The translations under genes were made by a program, and so were the position numbers. The notes under the pieces are model-generated. The model saw only the letters and a list, made by a program, of their open reading frames with translations. It was not told where the DNA came from and did not search any database. This document shows, one piece after another, positions 8,618 through 17,803 of a stretch of 64,000 bases of DNA. Position 1 is the first letter of the stretch, and every line of letters starts with the position of its first letter. Origin of the DNA: DATARH01 sp035648415 (lineage in GTDB: Bacteria > Pseudomonadota > Alphaproteobacteria > ATCC43930 > CGMCC-115725); assembly GCA_035648415.1 (NCBI GenBank), contig DASRLO010000035.1, forward strand, positions 1 to 64,000, read 5' to 3'.

Positions 8618-9991
8618 GTGAAACAGGGGCCGGACGGACGAAGCCCGCTCAGTTTCCGCTTTCGACGCGCCGCGATGATCCTGCTCATCATTGCGTCGCT
8701 GTGGCCGGGTCCGGCGCGGTGCGACGTGAGCGGCCGCGGCGACGAGATCCTGCGCGACAGCGAGATCGAGAACGACATCCGCACGCTGGCGACGCCGATC
8801 TGGCGCGTCGCCGGGCTCGAACCGAGCACGATGGGCATCTACATCGTCAGCGATCCCCAGCTCAATTCGTTCGTCGCCGGCGGGCAGGCGATCTTTCTCA
8901 ATAGCGGACTCATCCTGCGCGCGCAAACCCCGAACATGCTGATCGGCGTGATCGCGCACGAGACCGGCCATATCGTCGGCGGCCATGTGCTGCGCTCGCT
9001 GGAGGCGCTGAAAAACGCCAGCATCGAAACGATCATCGCCACCGTCGTGGCGATCGGCGCGTCGGTCGTCGGCGGCAACTCGGCGGCGATGATCGCCGCG
9101 GCCGGCGTCGGCCAGCGCGCCTTTATGCAGTTCTCGGTCGCACAGGAGGCGACCGCCGATCATGCCGCGCTTAATTTCCTCGACCGCAGCGGGCAATCGG
9201 CGCGCGGGCTGCTCAAATTCTTCGAGATTCTGCAGGCCGACGAGCCGCTGACCGGCGAGCCGACCGATCCCTGGGCGCGCACTCACCCGCTGACCGCCGA
9301 GCGCATCGATTATGTGCGCCACCACGTCGATACCGCGCGCTCGTCGAACGCGCCCGATCCGCCGGGTTTCGCCGATCTGCTGAAGGTGATCCAGGTCAAG
9401 CTGCACGCGTTCATCGACGACCCGTCGGTGACGTTGCGCGCCTATCCGGTGAGCGACCATTCGGTTATCGCCCGCTATGCCCGGGCCATCGCGCTTTACC
9501 GCATCCCGCGACTCGACGCGGCGCTGGCCGAAGTCGACGGGTTGATCCGCGACTTTCCATCCAACCCCTATTACCAAGAGCTGAAAGGTCAGATGCTGTT
9601 CGAGAACGGCCGCGTTCGCGACGCCATCGGCCCTTACGAGCAGGCGGTGAAGCTGGCGCCGCAGGCGGCGTTGATCCGCATCGCACTGTCGCAGGTCTAT
9701 ATCGAGAGCGGCGACGCGGCGCTCGACAAGCGGGCGATCGCCTACCTCAACGACGCCGCGCGCGAAGAGGGTCGCGAAGGCACGGTGTGGCGCCTTCTGG
9801 CGACCGCCTACGGCCGCGACAACCAGCTCGGCATGGCGGCTCTGTCGCTCGCCGAGGAGGCGCTCGCCGACAGCAAGAAGAAGGACGCGCAGCAACAGGC
9901 GCAGCGCGCGAAGCAGAATTTGCCGCGCAACACGGTGGCCTATCAGCGCGCCGAGGAAATCCAGCGCGAGGCCGAACACCTCGACGACTGA
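8618..9991 (+). CDS. periplasmic M48 metalloprotease with TPR region (BepA-like)
   Basis: The 457-residue product has an N-terminal signal peptide (about residues 1-35, RRAAMILLIIASLWPG) and an M48 zinc metalloprotease domain with HETGH at 114-118 and the third ligand Glu in EATAD at about 177. A helical C-terminal part (from about 280) has the spacing of tetratricopeptide repeats. This is the architecture of E. coli BepA (YfgC), which degrades or helps assemble outer-membrane proteins such as LptD. The GTG at 8618 gives a basic n-region; an ATG at residue 20 is the alternative. It follows rne after 13 bases and precedes the DsbA-like gene, so both periplasmic proteins may be expressed together. 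Confidence 0.88.
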   Translation: MKQGPDGRSPLSFRFRRAAMILLIIASLWPGPARCDVSGRGDEILRDSEIENDIRTLATPIWRVAGLEPSTMGIYIVSDPQLNSFVAGGQAIFLNSGLILRAQTPNMLIGVIAHETGHIVGGHVLRSLEALKNASIETIIATVVAIGASVVGGNSAAMIAAAGVGQRAFMQFSVAQEATADHAALNFLDRSGQSARGLLKFFEILQADEPLTGEPTDPWARTHPLTAERIDYVRHHVDTARSSNAPDPPGFADLLKVIQVKLHAFIDDPSVTLRAYPVSDHSVIARYARAIALYRIPRLDAALAEVDGLIRDFPSNPYYQELKGQMLFENGRVRDAIGPYEQAVKLAPQAALIRIALSQVYIESGDAALDKRAIAYLNDAAREEGREGTVWRLLATAYGRDNQLGMAALSLAEEALADSKKKDAQQQAQRAKQNLPRNTVAYQRAEEIQREAEHLDD

Positions 9992-10024
9992 CCGTTTCAC
10001 ACTCCCCTTTAGGAAAGCCTCTCC

Positions 10025-10771
10025 ATGCCCCCACGGTTCCTGTCTTTTGCGTTCCTCGCGCTCGCCGCTTTTATCGCGGTGTCGTCCATCGCGTCGGCCT
10101 CCGACTTTACGCCGGAGCAGCGCAAAGAGATCGAGGCGATCATCGGCGATTACCTGAAGAACCACCCCGATGTGCTGATCGACGCGGTCCAGGGCGCCGA
10201 CGACAAGATGAAAGCCGACGAGAAGGACAAGTCGGCGCAGGCGCTGGCGGAGCACCGCCAAGCGGTGTTCGACGACCCGCAATCGCCGGTCGCCGGCAAT
10301 CCGCAGGGCGATGTGACGCTGGTCGAGTTCTTCGACTACCGCTGCCCCTACTGCAAGCAGGTCGAGCCGTCGCTCGAGAAGATCATCGGCGACGACCATG
10401 GACTGCGCTTTGTCTACAAGGAGTTTCCGGTGCTCGGGCCCGAGTCCGAGACCGCGGCGCATGCCGCCCTGGCGGCCCGCCAGCAGGGCAAGTACGACGC
10501 CTTTCATCGCGCGATGATGAACACCCCCGGCCATTTCGACGAAGCGGTGATCTACAAGGTCGCGGCCTCGGTCGGGCTCGATGTCGACCGGCTGAAACAG
10601 GACATGAAATCGCCCGGTGTCGACAAGGAGCTGAAGGCCAATCTCGATCTCGGGACCCAGCTCGATCTCAGCGGCACGCCGTCTTTCATCGTCGGGGATA
10701 CGATCATCCCCGGCGCGATCAGCGGCGACGCGCTGAAACAGCTGATCGCCACCGCCCGCGGCAAGCCCTGA
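10025..10771 (+). CDS. periplasmic DsbA-family thiol oxidoreductase
   Basis: This 248-residue exported protein (signal peptide about 1-26, cleavage after SIASA) has a thioredoxin-fold catalytic site CPYC at 107-110 in EFFDYRCPYCKQVEP and a cis-proline loop SGTPSFIVGD near residue 218. Its N-terminal helical segment (EQRKEIEAIIGDYLKNHP) is typical of the DsbA/Com1-like group that often acts on exported or outer-membrane proteins. AGGAAAG lies upstream of ATG 10025. It is 33 bases downstream of the M48 protease gene, consistent with a common role in envelope protein folding. Whether it works as oxidase or isomerase cannot be decided here. Confidence 0.92.
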   Translation: MPPRFLSFAFLALAAFIAVSSIASASDFTPEQRKEIEAIIGDYLKNHPDVLIDAVQGADDKMKADEKDKSAQALAEHRQAVFDDPQSPVAGNPQGDVTLVEFFDYRCPYCKQVEPSLEKIIGDDHGLRFVYKEFPVLGPESETAAHAALAARQQGKYDAFHRAMMNTPGHFDEAVIYKVAASVGLDVDRLKQDMKSPGVDKELKANLDLGTQLDLSGTPSFIVGDTIIPGAISGDALKQLIATARGKP

Positions 10772-10785
10772 CCCGGGAGCTCTGT

Positions 10786-11751
10786 TTAGGCGCGCGCCAA
10801 TCGTTCGAGGTCGGCGGCGTCGAACTCGTATCGCGTGTTGCAGAATTCGCAGGTCACGGTGGTGACCGCCTCCTTGCGCATGTCGTCGATCTCGTCGGCC
10901 GGAAAAGCGCGCAGGATGCCGGCGATGCGCTCGCGCGAGCAGCGGCAGCGCGCCTCGACGGGGTGAGTTTCGTAGACCCGCACGCCCTCGTCGTGGAACA
11001 GCCGCCACAAGAGGCGCCGCGGCGGCAGGTCGGGCGCCACCAGCTCGTCCGCGGTCGTCGAGCTCATCAGCACCATCACCCGGCGCCAGGCGTCCTCGAC
11101 ATCGTCGCCGATCGGCGCATGCCCGCCCTCGGGCGGCACGCGCTGCACCATGAGGCCGCCGGCGCGCCACGCCTGGCCGTCGCCGGCGCGGCCGACCGCC
11201 AGCTTCAGCCCGGCCTGCAATTGCTCCGACTGACGGAAATAATGCTGCGCGCATTCCGCCAGGGTGTCGCCGACGATATCGACAATCCCCTGGTAGCGCT
11301 CGGTATCGTCGCCCTGGTCGACGGTGAAGGCGAGATAGCCCGAGCCGAGCAGGTCGGGCACCGGGGCGTTGCCGCCGCCGGGGCCGCTGCCGGGCGCGAT
11401 CTCGCCCAGGCGCTGCGCGTCGTATTGCGCGTAGCCGCGCACCGCGCCGTCGGTCTTGACGTCGGCGACCAGCAGGCGCACCGGGCCGTCGCCCTTGGTC
11501 TGCAAGGTGAAGACGCCGTCGTATTTGAGCGCCCCGGCTAACAGCACCGCGAGGGTGATCGCCTCGCCGAGCAGCGTCGCCACCGGCGCGGGATAGTCGT
11601 GCTGCGCCAGGATGCGATCGACCGTCGGCCCCAGCCGCACCAGCCGGCCGCGCAGCGCAAAGGGATCGAGCTGAAAGGGCTGGATGACGTCGTCGGTCCT
11701 TGGGCCGGTCGTGGGGTCGGTTCCTGGGTCGGTTCGTAGGTCGCTTGCCAA
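10786..11751 (-). CDS. hslO: Hsp33 redox-regulated chaperone
   Basis: Hsp33 is a cytoplasmic holdase switched on by oxidation of a zinc-binding cysteine cluster. The 321-residue product has the conserved core (RGRLVRLGPTVDRIL, LQTKGDGPVRLLVAD) and the C-terminal redox switch: the pair in EARCRCSRERI and CEFC, four cysteines. The start is TTG 11751, the only plausible start, with GCGGAG upstream. The first 20 residues form a low-complexity Asp/Thr/Pro/Gly stretch encoded by imperfect copies of a GGTCGGTTC-like unit and are not part of the usual family. In Alphaproteobacteria hslO often directly follows argF; here 3.6 kb separates them. Confidence 0.95.
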   Translation of the reverse strand: MASDLRTDPGTDPTTGPRTDDVIQPFQLDPFALRGRLVRLGPTVDRILAQHDYPAPVATLLGEAITLAVLLAGALKYDGVFTLQTKGDGPVRLLVADVKTDGAVRGYAQYDAQRLGEIAPGSGPGGGNAPVPDLLGSGYLAFTVDQGDDTERYQGIVDIVGDTLAECAQHYFRQSEQLQAGLKLAVGRAGDGQAWRAGGLMVQRVPPEGGHAPIGDDVEDAWRRVMVLMSSTTADELVAPDLPPRRLLWRLFHDEGVRVYETHPVEARCRCSRERIAGILRAFPADEIDDMRKEAVTTVTCEFCNTRYEFDAADLERLARA

Positions 11752-11826
11752 AACAGGGTCTCCGCTGAAGGCAGAAGGCGGCCAACAGACCGCTTCGTCC
11801 TTATGTAGTCAACCCGCCGCCGCGCG

Positions 11827-12366
11827 TCAGGGCTCGGCAAAATGGTCGTCGAGCCACTCGCGGAAGCCGATCTCCCGGCGCGGATTGGCCGCCTCCCGGG
11901 CCGAGCGCGCGGCGCGCTCCCGGCGCGCCGCCGCGTCGTCGCGCGCCGCGATGATCTTGAGGAAGCTGTCGGCGACCCGCGCCAGGTCGAACGCCTCGGC
12001 CGGGGTTAGCTCGCCGGCAGCGGCGGCGCGGGCGAGCGCGGCCATCGCCTCGGCGAGGTCGGCGGCGCTCCCGATCGCCGGCAGCGCCAAGCTCACCGCC
12101 GGGTCGCGGCGCGGCGCCGAGAGCCGGTCGAGGCACAGCTTCAACGCCAGCGCATTGCCGCCGAGCGCCAGTTCGACCGCCTTGCGCGCCAGCGCCTCGG
12201 CCTCGCCGTCGAGCAGCGCCGCGATCGCCAAACTCGCCCGGTTCCTGCTGCCGAGCGGCCGCCCCGCCGGATTGCCGGACTGCCCTTTCCTGAACGACCG
12301 CCCGCGCGACCGCCCCTTCGGTTTTGCTGTTTTTGCTGATATTTGCAGGGAATCTACAGCAGACAA
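11827..12366 (-). CDS. DUF5681 domain protein
   Basis: The 179-residue protein has the signature of DUF5681 near its N-terminus: a Lys/Arg-rich leader followed by FRKGQSGNPAGRPLGSRN at about residues 25-42. The remainder is alanine-rich and helical. DUF5681 proteins occur in phage and genomic-island settings and are thought to be small DNA-associated proteins; the function is unknown. It lies 75 bases upstream of hslO on the same strand and is divergent from the methyltransferase gene, with about 140 AT-richer bases between. Confidence 0.85.
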   Translation of the reverse strand: MSAVDSLQISAKTAKPKGRSRGRSFRKGQSGNPAGRPLGSRNRASLAIAALLDGEAEALARKAVELALGGNALALKLCLDRLSAPRRDPAVSLALPAIGSAADLAEAMAALARAAAAGELTPAEAFDLARVADSFLKIIAARDDAAARRERAARSAREAANPRREIGFREWLDDHFAEP

Positions 12367-12505
12367 CCGCCCCCTCCTTCGTGATCCACGACGCTCAAGA
12401 ACGCCGAAACCGCAACGTATAACATGTGATTATGGCAATAAGACGGTTTATGTGTGAAAATATTCATGTTATGTTCTTGTGTCTCCGTGTTAATCTGCGA
12501 CGGAA

Positions 12506-14317
12506 ATGATCCTGCCCGTCCAATCGCGCATGCGGCCACCAGACGAGACGCACCAGCGTCAGTGGAAGCCAGCCACCGATCATATGATCGCGCGGTCGCT
12601 GTCGAGTCAGCTTGCGGAAGGCAATCGAGCCGCTTTCGCCCGCGGCTTTACGTACAGCGTCGTTTCCGCGCTATCTAACGCGAGGGGTGTGTCTCTTCGA
12701 ACGCCGGACGCGGCAATCGCTCACGCATCGTTATCCGCTGATGCTTCCGCTGCTGCCCTCAACCTTGGCCGCAACGCGGCCGCGCTCGCCGACGCAGATG
12801 CGGCGTATGTCATCGGAACAATCTACGCCGCTGCCTTGCCGGAGGCTCACCGCGGAGCCTACGGCATCTTTTATACCCCGCCGGAACTGGTCGAGCGCTT
12901 GCTCGTCATGGCGGAAGATGCGGGCGTTCTATGGAGCCGCTGCCGCGCACTGGATCCCTCTTGCGGAGGCGGCGCCTTTATTATCCCGATGGCGTTACGG
13001 ATGGCAGCCGAGCTCGATGGCGCCGATCCCGCTTTTATCCTGCAGCAGATTGGCACGCGCTTGCGGGGCTATGACATCGATGCCTTTGGTGCGTGGCTTG
13101 CCCAAGCGCTGCTCGAGATCGCCTTGCATAACCTGGCCGGGCGCGCCGGGCGGCAGGTTCCGGTGATTGTAGAAGTACGGGACGCGCTAATTTTGCGAGA
13201 GAGTGACGCAGCCAAATATGATTTGGTGATCGGCAATCCTCCCTATGGGCGGATTTCACTAGAGCCGAATCGAAGAACTGAATTTAGTCGAAGCGTCTAT
13301 GGTCACGCCAATCTGTATGGTCTTTTCACGGATGCGGCGATCCGGTGGGCAAAGCCGGGTGGAATAATTGCATATGTCACTCCAACTTCAATGTTATCCG
13401 GTCTCTATTACAAGGCGCTCCGCGAGTTATTAGCTGCGGAGGCCCCACCGCTCGCAATAAATTTTGTGACGGAACGCGATGGCGTGTTCACTGATGTCCT
13501 TCAAGAAACCATGCTGGCGGCATATCGCAAAGGCGGCATGGCGGTGTCCGGTCAGGTCGGTTTCATCGACTTCGATGACGAACATTGCGCCCGGCAGAAA
13601 AAAGCGGGGCGCTTCGCGCTGCCGCAGCGTGCGGAGAGACCCTGGCTGCTGCCGCGCACTCCTGCACAAGCGGTTCTGACGCGGCGGCTTCGTTCAATGC
13701 CCTACCGGCTTGCCGATTATGGCTACGGCGTCTCGACCGGTCCTCTGGTCTGGAATCGATATAAAGGTCAATTGCAGGCCGCGCCGACTGCGGATGGGTT
13801 TCCCGTCATATGGGCAGAATCCGTAGCGAGCGATGGCCGATTTGAGTTGCGAAGCGAACGGCGGAACCATTCTCCTTGGTTTGCCGCTAAGCGTCCGAAG
13901 GATGATTGGTTGATTGTCACGCAGTCATGCGTTCTGCTGCAGCGAACCACGGCGAAAGAGCAGCCTCGGCGGCTTATCGCGGCGGAGTTGCCTCAAAGCC
14001 TGATCCGCCGACATGGAGGGGTTGTGGTCGAAAACCATCTCAATATGGTTCGGCCAATCTGTGCTGATCCACTTGTGTCTGTGGCTGTCATTGCCGGCCT
14101 GCTGAAGACCTCGACGCTTGACGCCGCATTCCGTTGTATCAACGGCTCCGTTGCCGTTTCAGCGTATGAATTAGAGCAGTTGCCGCTTCCTGGGCCTGTG
14201 GTCATGGCAAAGCTTGCCAAGCTGGTCGCTTCAGGGGCTGCGCGGCAAGAGATCGAGATGCTAATTACCGCAGCCTACGACAGAACAGATGCTGCTTCCG
14301 CTCTGCGACGTTCCTGA
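12506..14317 (+). CDS. adenine-specific DNA methyltransferase, BsuBI/PstI-type system
   Basis: The 603-residue protein is an N6-adenine methyltransferase of the gamma class. It shows motif X (GIFYTPPELVERLL), motif I for SAM binding (ALDPSCGGGAF, Asp about 150), the catalytic NPPY at 244-247 in YDLVIGNPPYG, and a C-terminal target-recognition part. It overlaps the following BsuBI/PstI-type nuclease gene by 29 bases, so it should protect the host against that nuclease. BsuBI and PstI recognise CTGCAG; the specificity here is not proven. Base composition is lower in GC than the neighbours, a sign of transfer. The start at 12506 is the most upstream reasonable ATG; later ATGs are possible. Confidence 0.88.
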   Translation: MILPVQSRMRPPDETHQRQWKPATDHMIARSLSSQLAEGNRAAFARGFTYSVVSALSNARGVSLRTPDAAIAHASLSADASAAALNLGRNAAALADADAAYVIGTIYAAALPEAHRGAYGIFYTPPELVERLLVMAEDAGVLWSRCRALDPSCGGGAFIIPMALRMAAELDGADPAFILQQIGTRLRGYDIDAFGAWLAQALLEIALHNLAGRAGRQVPVIVEVRDALILRESDAAKYDLVIGNPPYGRISLEPNRRTEFSRSVYGHANLYGLFTDAAIRWAKPGGIIAYVTPTSMLSGLYYKALRELLAAEAPPLAINFVTERDGVFTDVLQETMLAAYRKGGMAVSGQVGFIDFDDEHCARQKKAGRFALPQRAERPWLLPRTPAQAVLTRRLRSMPYRLADYGYGVSTGPLVWNRYKGQLQAAPTADGFPVIWAESVASDGRFELRSERRNHSPWFAAKRPKDDWLIVTQSCVLLQRTTAKEQPRRLIAAELPQSLIRRHGGVVVENHLNMVRPICADPLVSVAVIAGLLKTSTLDAAFRCINGSVAVSAYELEQLPLPGPVVMAKLAKLVASGAARQEIEMLITAAYDRTDAASALRRS

Positions 14318-15309
14318 AATTCACCGTCGTTTGCTCCAGGTCTTTCCCGAGGGAACGCCGCAGCGGACTTACTGTACTCGCGAGATGGCGGCGCGCGCAG
14401 TCTTCGTCATGCTTTACATCGGCGCGGTGGAAGGCAGCGGCACGTGGATGACGCCAAAGCATGTTTATCGGATGGGAGTTGCTCAGTCCCTTCGGGCGCG
14501 CCGATGCCGACCGCCGTGCTTATATTGCCGCGGTCGAAAGGCGCGGCTCGCAGACGCCGGCCGATCGCTGGTTTCAAGACAACACGCGCGAACCGATTCG
14601 GGATGAAACGTTGCGGGACGGTCTCGTGCAGATGGGAGCCGTCGTCACGCGCGCCGGCGTCGCGACGACCTCTTCAAAGGGTCGCTACGCCTTGCAGACC
14701 GCGTTTGCTTCGCTATTCGACCCAATGCTGGAAGGCGAAACGCTGAATGCGGCCATCCAGTCATGGCAGGAGCGGTTTCTCTCGGCAGGTGCGCTCGCGC
14801 GGGTTCGACTCCAGCAACGATCGGCCACAGCTGCGCAGACGCGCGTTTTGGTCACGCTGCCCAACGGCGAGACGCGGCAGATGGAGGCCGGACCTTCGTC
14901 GGTCATCACCAAGGCGGTTGTCGAGATTTTCGCACCTCGGTTCCTGCGCGACGCCGCCGTGCTGTGGGTTTCCGAGAGCGGCAACAAGATCATCCAACGC
15001 GACGATGAACTCGCTCAGGCTCTCGGTCTCAAGATCGAAGCCGACAGGCTGCTGCCGGACACTATCCTTGTCGACCTGGGTCCGGCCGAGCCACTTGTTG
15101 TCTTTGTTGAGGCGGTCGCGACGGCTGGTGAGATGACCGAGGCGCGGCGCTCGTCCTTTCTCGGACTGATGACCTCGGCGGGCTTCAAGCCAACTCAGGT
15201 CGCGTTCGTTACCGCCTTCACCGACCGTAACGCGGCGGCTTTCAAGCGCGCTGTTTCCAACCTCGCCTGGGGTTCCTTCGCCTGGTGTCTCAGTGAGCTG
15301 AGCATCTGA
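14289..15309 (+). pseudogene. BsuBI/PstI-type restriction endonuclease, frameshifted
   Basis: Two adjacent frames together encode a BsuBI/PstI-family nuclease. The first (from ATG 14289, overlapping the methylase) carries the N-terminal domain: FPEGTPQRTYCTREMAARAV, FVMLYIGAVEGSG, TPKHVYRMG. The second carries WFQDNTREPIRDETLR and the catalytic domain (ILVDLGPAEPLVVFVEAVA, SSFLGLMTSAGF, AFVTAFTDRNAAAFK, LAWGSFAW). The whole span is 1021 bases, 3n+1, so one extra base between about 14475 and 14503 breaks the gene. Corrected length would be about 339 residues, against 316-326 for BsuBI and PstI. Either the nuclease is inactive, leaving an orphan methylase, or the base is a sequencing error. Confidence 0.85.
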
Positions 15310-15386
15310 TGGCGTTTGACGGCACCACGGCCGGCGGCACGCGGCTGCTCAGCGACTTCACCAGCTGACGGCGGCGGTCTGCCTGC

Positions 15387-16346
15387 TCATCCCAAACACC
15401 AGGCGAGGATGCCCTTCTGCACGTGGAGGCGGTTTTCCGCTTCGTCCCAGACGACCGATTGCGGGCCGTCGATGACCGCGGCGGTGACCTCCTCGCCGCG
15501 ATGCACCGGCAGGCAGTGCATGAAGATCGCGTCGGGCTTGGCTTCGGCCATCAGGCGGTCGTTGACCTGATACGGCATCAGCAGGTTGTGCCGGTTGACG
15601 CTGGCCTCGGCCCCCATCGACACCCAGGTGTCGGTGACGACGCAATCGGCGCCGGCGACCGCGTCCTCCGGCCGCGTCGTCAGGGTGACGCGGCCGCCTT
15701 CGCGGCGCGCCCAGTCGAGGACCGCCGGGTCGGGCGGCAGCTGTTCGGGGCAGGCGAGGCGGAGTTCGAAGCCGAAGCGCACCGCGCCGTGAATCCAGCT
15801 GGCGGCGACATTGTTGCCGTCGCCGCTCCACGCTACGACCGCGTCGGCGAGCGGCCCCTTTTTTTCCTGCAGGGTCATGACGTCGGCCATGATCTGGCAC
15901 GGGTGCGAGGAGTCGGTGAGGCCGTTGATCACCGGCACGGTCGCATAGCGCGCGAGGTCCGCGAGCTTCTGCGCGTGATTGGTGCGGATCATGATCGCGT
16001 CGACATAGCGCGACAGCACGCGGGCGGTGTCGGCGACCGTCTCGCCGCGCCCGAGCTGGCTGTCGGCGGTGCCGAGGATGATGGTGTCGCCGCCCAATTG
16101 GCGCATCGCAACCTCGAACGACACGCGGGTGCGGGTCGACGGCTTCTCGAAGATCATCGCCAGGGTCTTGCCTGCGAGCGGCCGGTCGGCGCGGCCGTTC
16201 TTGTAGGCGATCCCAAGGTCGAGGATGCCCTTGAGCTCCGGCGTCGCGAACCGGTCGAGGTCGAGAAAGTGGCGCGGCGGCGAGGTTTCCTCGCCGCCAA
16301 CCAGTGTCGCTCCCGCGAGCGCAGCCCGCGGTGCGACGGCTCTCAT
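15387..16346 (-). CDS. argF: ornithine carbamoyltransferase
   Basis: ArgF condenses carbamoyl phosphate with ornithine to citrulline in arginine biosynthesis. The 319-residue protein has the carbamoyl-phosphate loop STRTRVSFEVA, the HPCQ motif (SSHPCQIMAD) and the ornithine-side HCLP motif (FMHCLPVHRGEE), plus GDGNNVAASW. The start at ATG 16346 overlaps the argD stop as ATGA, typical of translational coupling; a second ATG 12 bases upstream (16358) is also possible. It converges with the broken nuclease gene, 77 bases away. Confidence 0.96.
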   Translation of the reverse strand: MRAVAPRAALAGATLVGGEETSPPRHFLDLDRFATPELKGILDLGIAYKNGRADRPLAGKTLAMIFEKPSTRTRVSFEVAMRQLGGDTIILGTADSQLGRGETVADTARVLSRYVDAIMIRTNHAQKLADLARYATVPVINGLTDSSHPCQIMADVMTLQEKKGPLADAVVAWSGDGNNVAASWIHGAVRFGFELRLACPEQLPPDPAVLDWARREGGRVTLTTRPEDAVAGADCVVTDTWVSMGAEASVNRHNLLMPYQVNDRLMAEAKPDAIFMHCLPVHRGEEVTAAVIDGPQSVVWDEAENRLHVQKGILAWCLG

Positions 16347-17518
16347 GGCGCGGGCCATTCGCTCGCCACCTTGCCGAGAATGCCGACGGCCTCGTCGATC
16401 TCCCGCTCGCCGGCGATCAGCGGCGGCAGGATGCGCAGCACGTTGTCGCCCGCGGTCAGCACCAGGAGGCCCTTCTCGCGCGCCTTGGCGACGATGTCGC
16501 CGGCGGTGACGACGCATTTGATCCCGAGCAGCATCCCCGAGCCGCGGACGCTCTCGAACAGTTTCGGGTATTGCCGGGCCAGCGCTTCGAGTTTGCCCCG
16601 AAGGTACTTCGCCGCGTCGTTGACCTTGTCGAAGAACCCGGGCGCCAGCATCACGTCGAGCACCGCGTTGCCGGCCGCGACCGACATCGGGTTGCCGCCG
16701 AAGGTCGAGCCGTGCGACCCCGGCACCATGCCGACCGCCGCCTTCTCGGTCGCCAGGCAGGCGCCGATCGGCAGGCCGTTCCCCAGCGCCTTGGCGATCG
16801 CCATGATGTCGGGCGCGACGCCGGTCCATTGATGGGCGAAGAGCTTGCCAGTGCGGCCCATGCCGCATTGCACCTCGTCATAGATCAGCAGCAGGCCGTA
16901 TTCGTCGCAGACCTCGCGCAGCCCCTTCAGGTAATCGGCCGAGGGCGCGCGCACCCCGCCTTCACCCTGCACCGGCTCGACGATGATAGCCGCGGTCTCG
17001 GGCGTTACCGCGGCGCGCATCTCGTTGAGGTTGTTCCAGGCGACGTGGTCGAAGCCGTCCATCACTGGGCCGAACCCCTTGAGGTAGGCCTCGGCGCCGG
17101 CGGCGGCGAGGGTCGCGAAGCTGCGGCCGTGAAACGAGCCGTTGCAGCCGATGATCCGGTACTTCTCGGGGTGGCCGGTCTCGCTCTGGTATTTGCGCGC
17201 GACTTTCAGCGACAATTCGCACGCCTCGGCGCCCGAATTGTTGAAGAACACGGTGTCGGCGAAGCTGTTGGCGACCAGCCGCTCGGCGAGACGCTCCTGG
17301 CCCGGAATGCGGAACAGGTTCGAGGAATGCCACAGCTGCCCCGCCTGCTTGTTGATCGCCTCGATCACATGCGGGTGGCAATGCCCGAGCGAGGTGACGG
17401 CGATGCCGCTGGTGAAGTCGAGAAACCTGCGCCCGTCGGTGGCGTAAAGGTAGCAGCCTTCGCCCCGTTCAACGGCGACGTCCCACCGACCGTAGGTCGG
17501 CATCACGGGTGTAATCAC
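16343..17518 (-). CDS. argD: acetylornithine aminotransferase
   Basis: ArgD is the PLP-dependent class III aminotransferase that makes N-acetylornithine (and often also succinyl-diaminopimelate) using glutamate. The 391-residue protein shows YDEVQCGMGRTGKLFAHQ (PLP-binding Asp), IMAIAKALGNGLPIGA (Schiff-base Lys) and STFGGNPMS. The start is GTG 17518 with AGGAG eleven bases upstream. argF follows with a four-base overlap. The dual role would link it to the dapD/dapE genes elsewhere in this window. Confidence 0.95.
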   Translation of the reverse strand: MITPVMPTYGRWDVAVERGEGCYLYATDGRRFLDFTSGIAVTSLGHCHPHVIEAINKQAGQLWHSSNLFRIPGQERLAERLVANSFADTVFFNNSGAEACELSLKVARKYQSETGHPEKYRIIGCNGSFHGRSFATLAAAGAEAYLKGFGPVMDGFDHVAWNNLNEMRAAVTPETAAIIVEPVQGEGGVRAPSADYLKGLREVCDEYGLLLIYDEVQCGMGRTGKLFAHQWTGVAPDIMAIAKALGNGLPIGACLATEKAAVGMVPGSHGSTFGGNPMSVAAGNAVLDVMLAPGFFDKVNDAAKYLRGKLEALARQYPKLFESVRGSGMLLGIKCVVTAGDIVAKAREKGLLVLTAGDNVLRILPPLIAGEREIDEAVGILGKVASEWPAP

Positions 17519-17803
17519 GGAAAGTCTCCTGTGCGATGGAGTGGCGGAAAGGATCGGCGACAGACGAGGTTATCGTCGTCGTCGCCTGTCCGCGGGCGCG
17601 ATCCGCCGCATCGATTGAGGCCCGTCCGGATCGCGCATCATCGCCGCTCTCCTCGCCTTGGCCGGCCGGCTAGCGCAGCCCGGCCGCCGAGCAGGAAAGC
17701 GGCGGAGTATGAGGACGGTGGATAACTCTGTCAATTGAGTGGGAAGCCGCCGACCGTGGGCGGCAGAGCGTCGATGACGAGCCTACGCCGGTTTGTTGGC
17801 GTC

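Noticed and set aside
5563..8838. Leftward open frame of 1091 codons opposite rne
   Set aside because: Antisense shadow; RNase E on the plus strand has all catalytic residues at the correct spacing.
8348..11785. Leftward open frame of 1145 codons over four genes
   Set aside because: It spans the M48, DsbA-like and hslO genes in a different frame; composition is Arg-rich and not protein-like.
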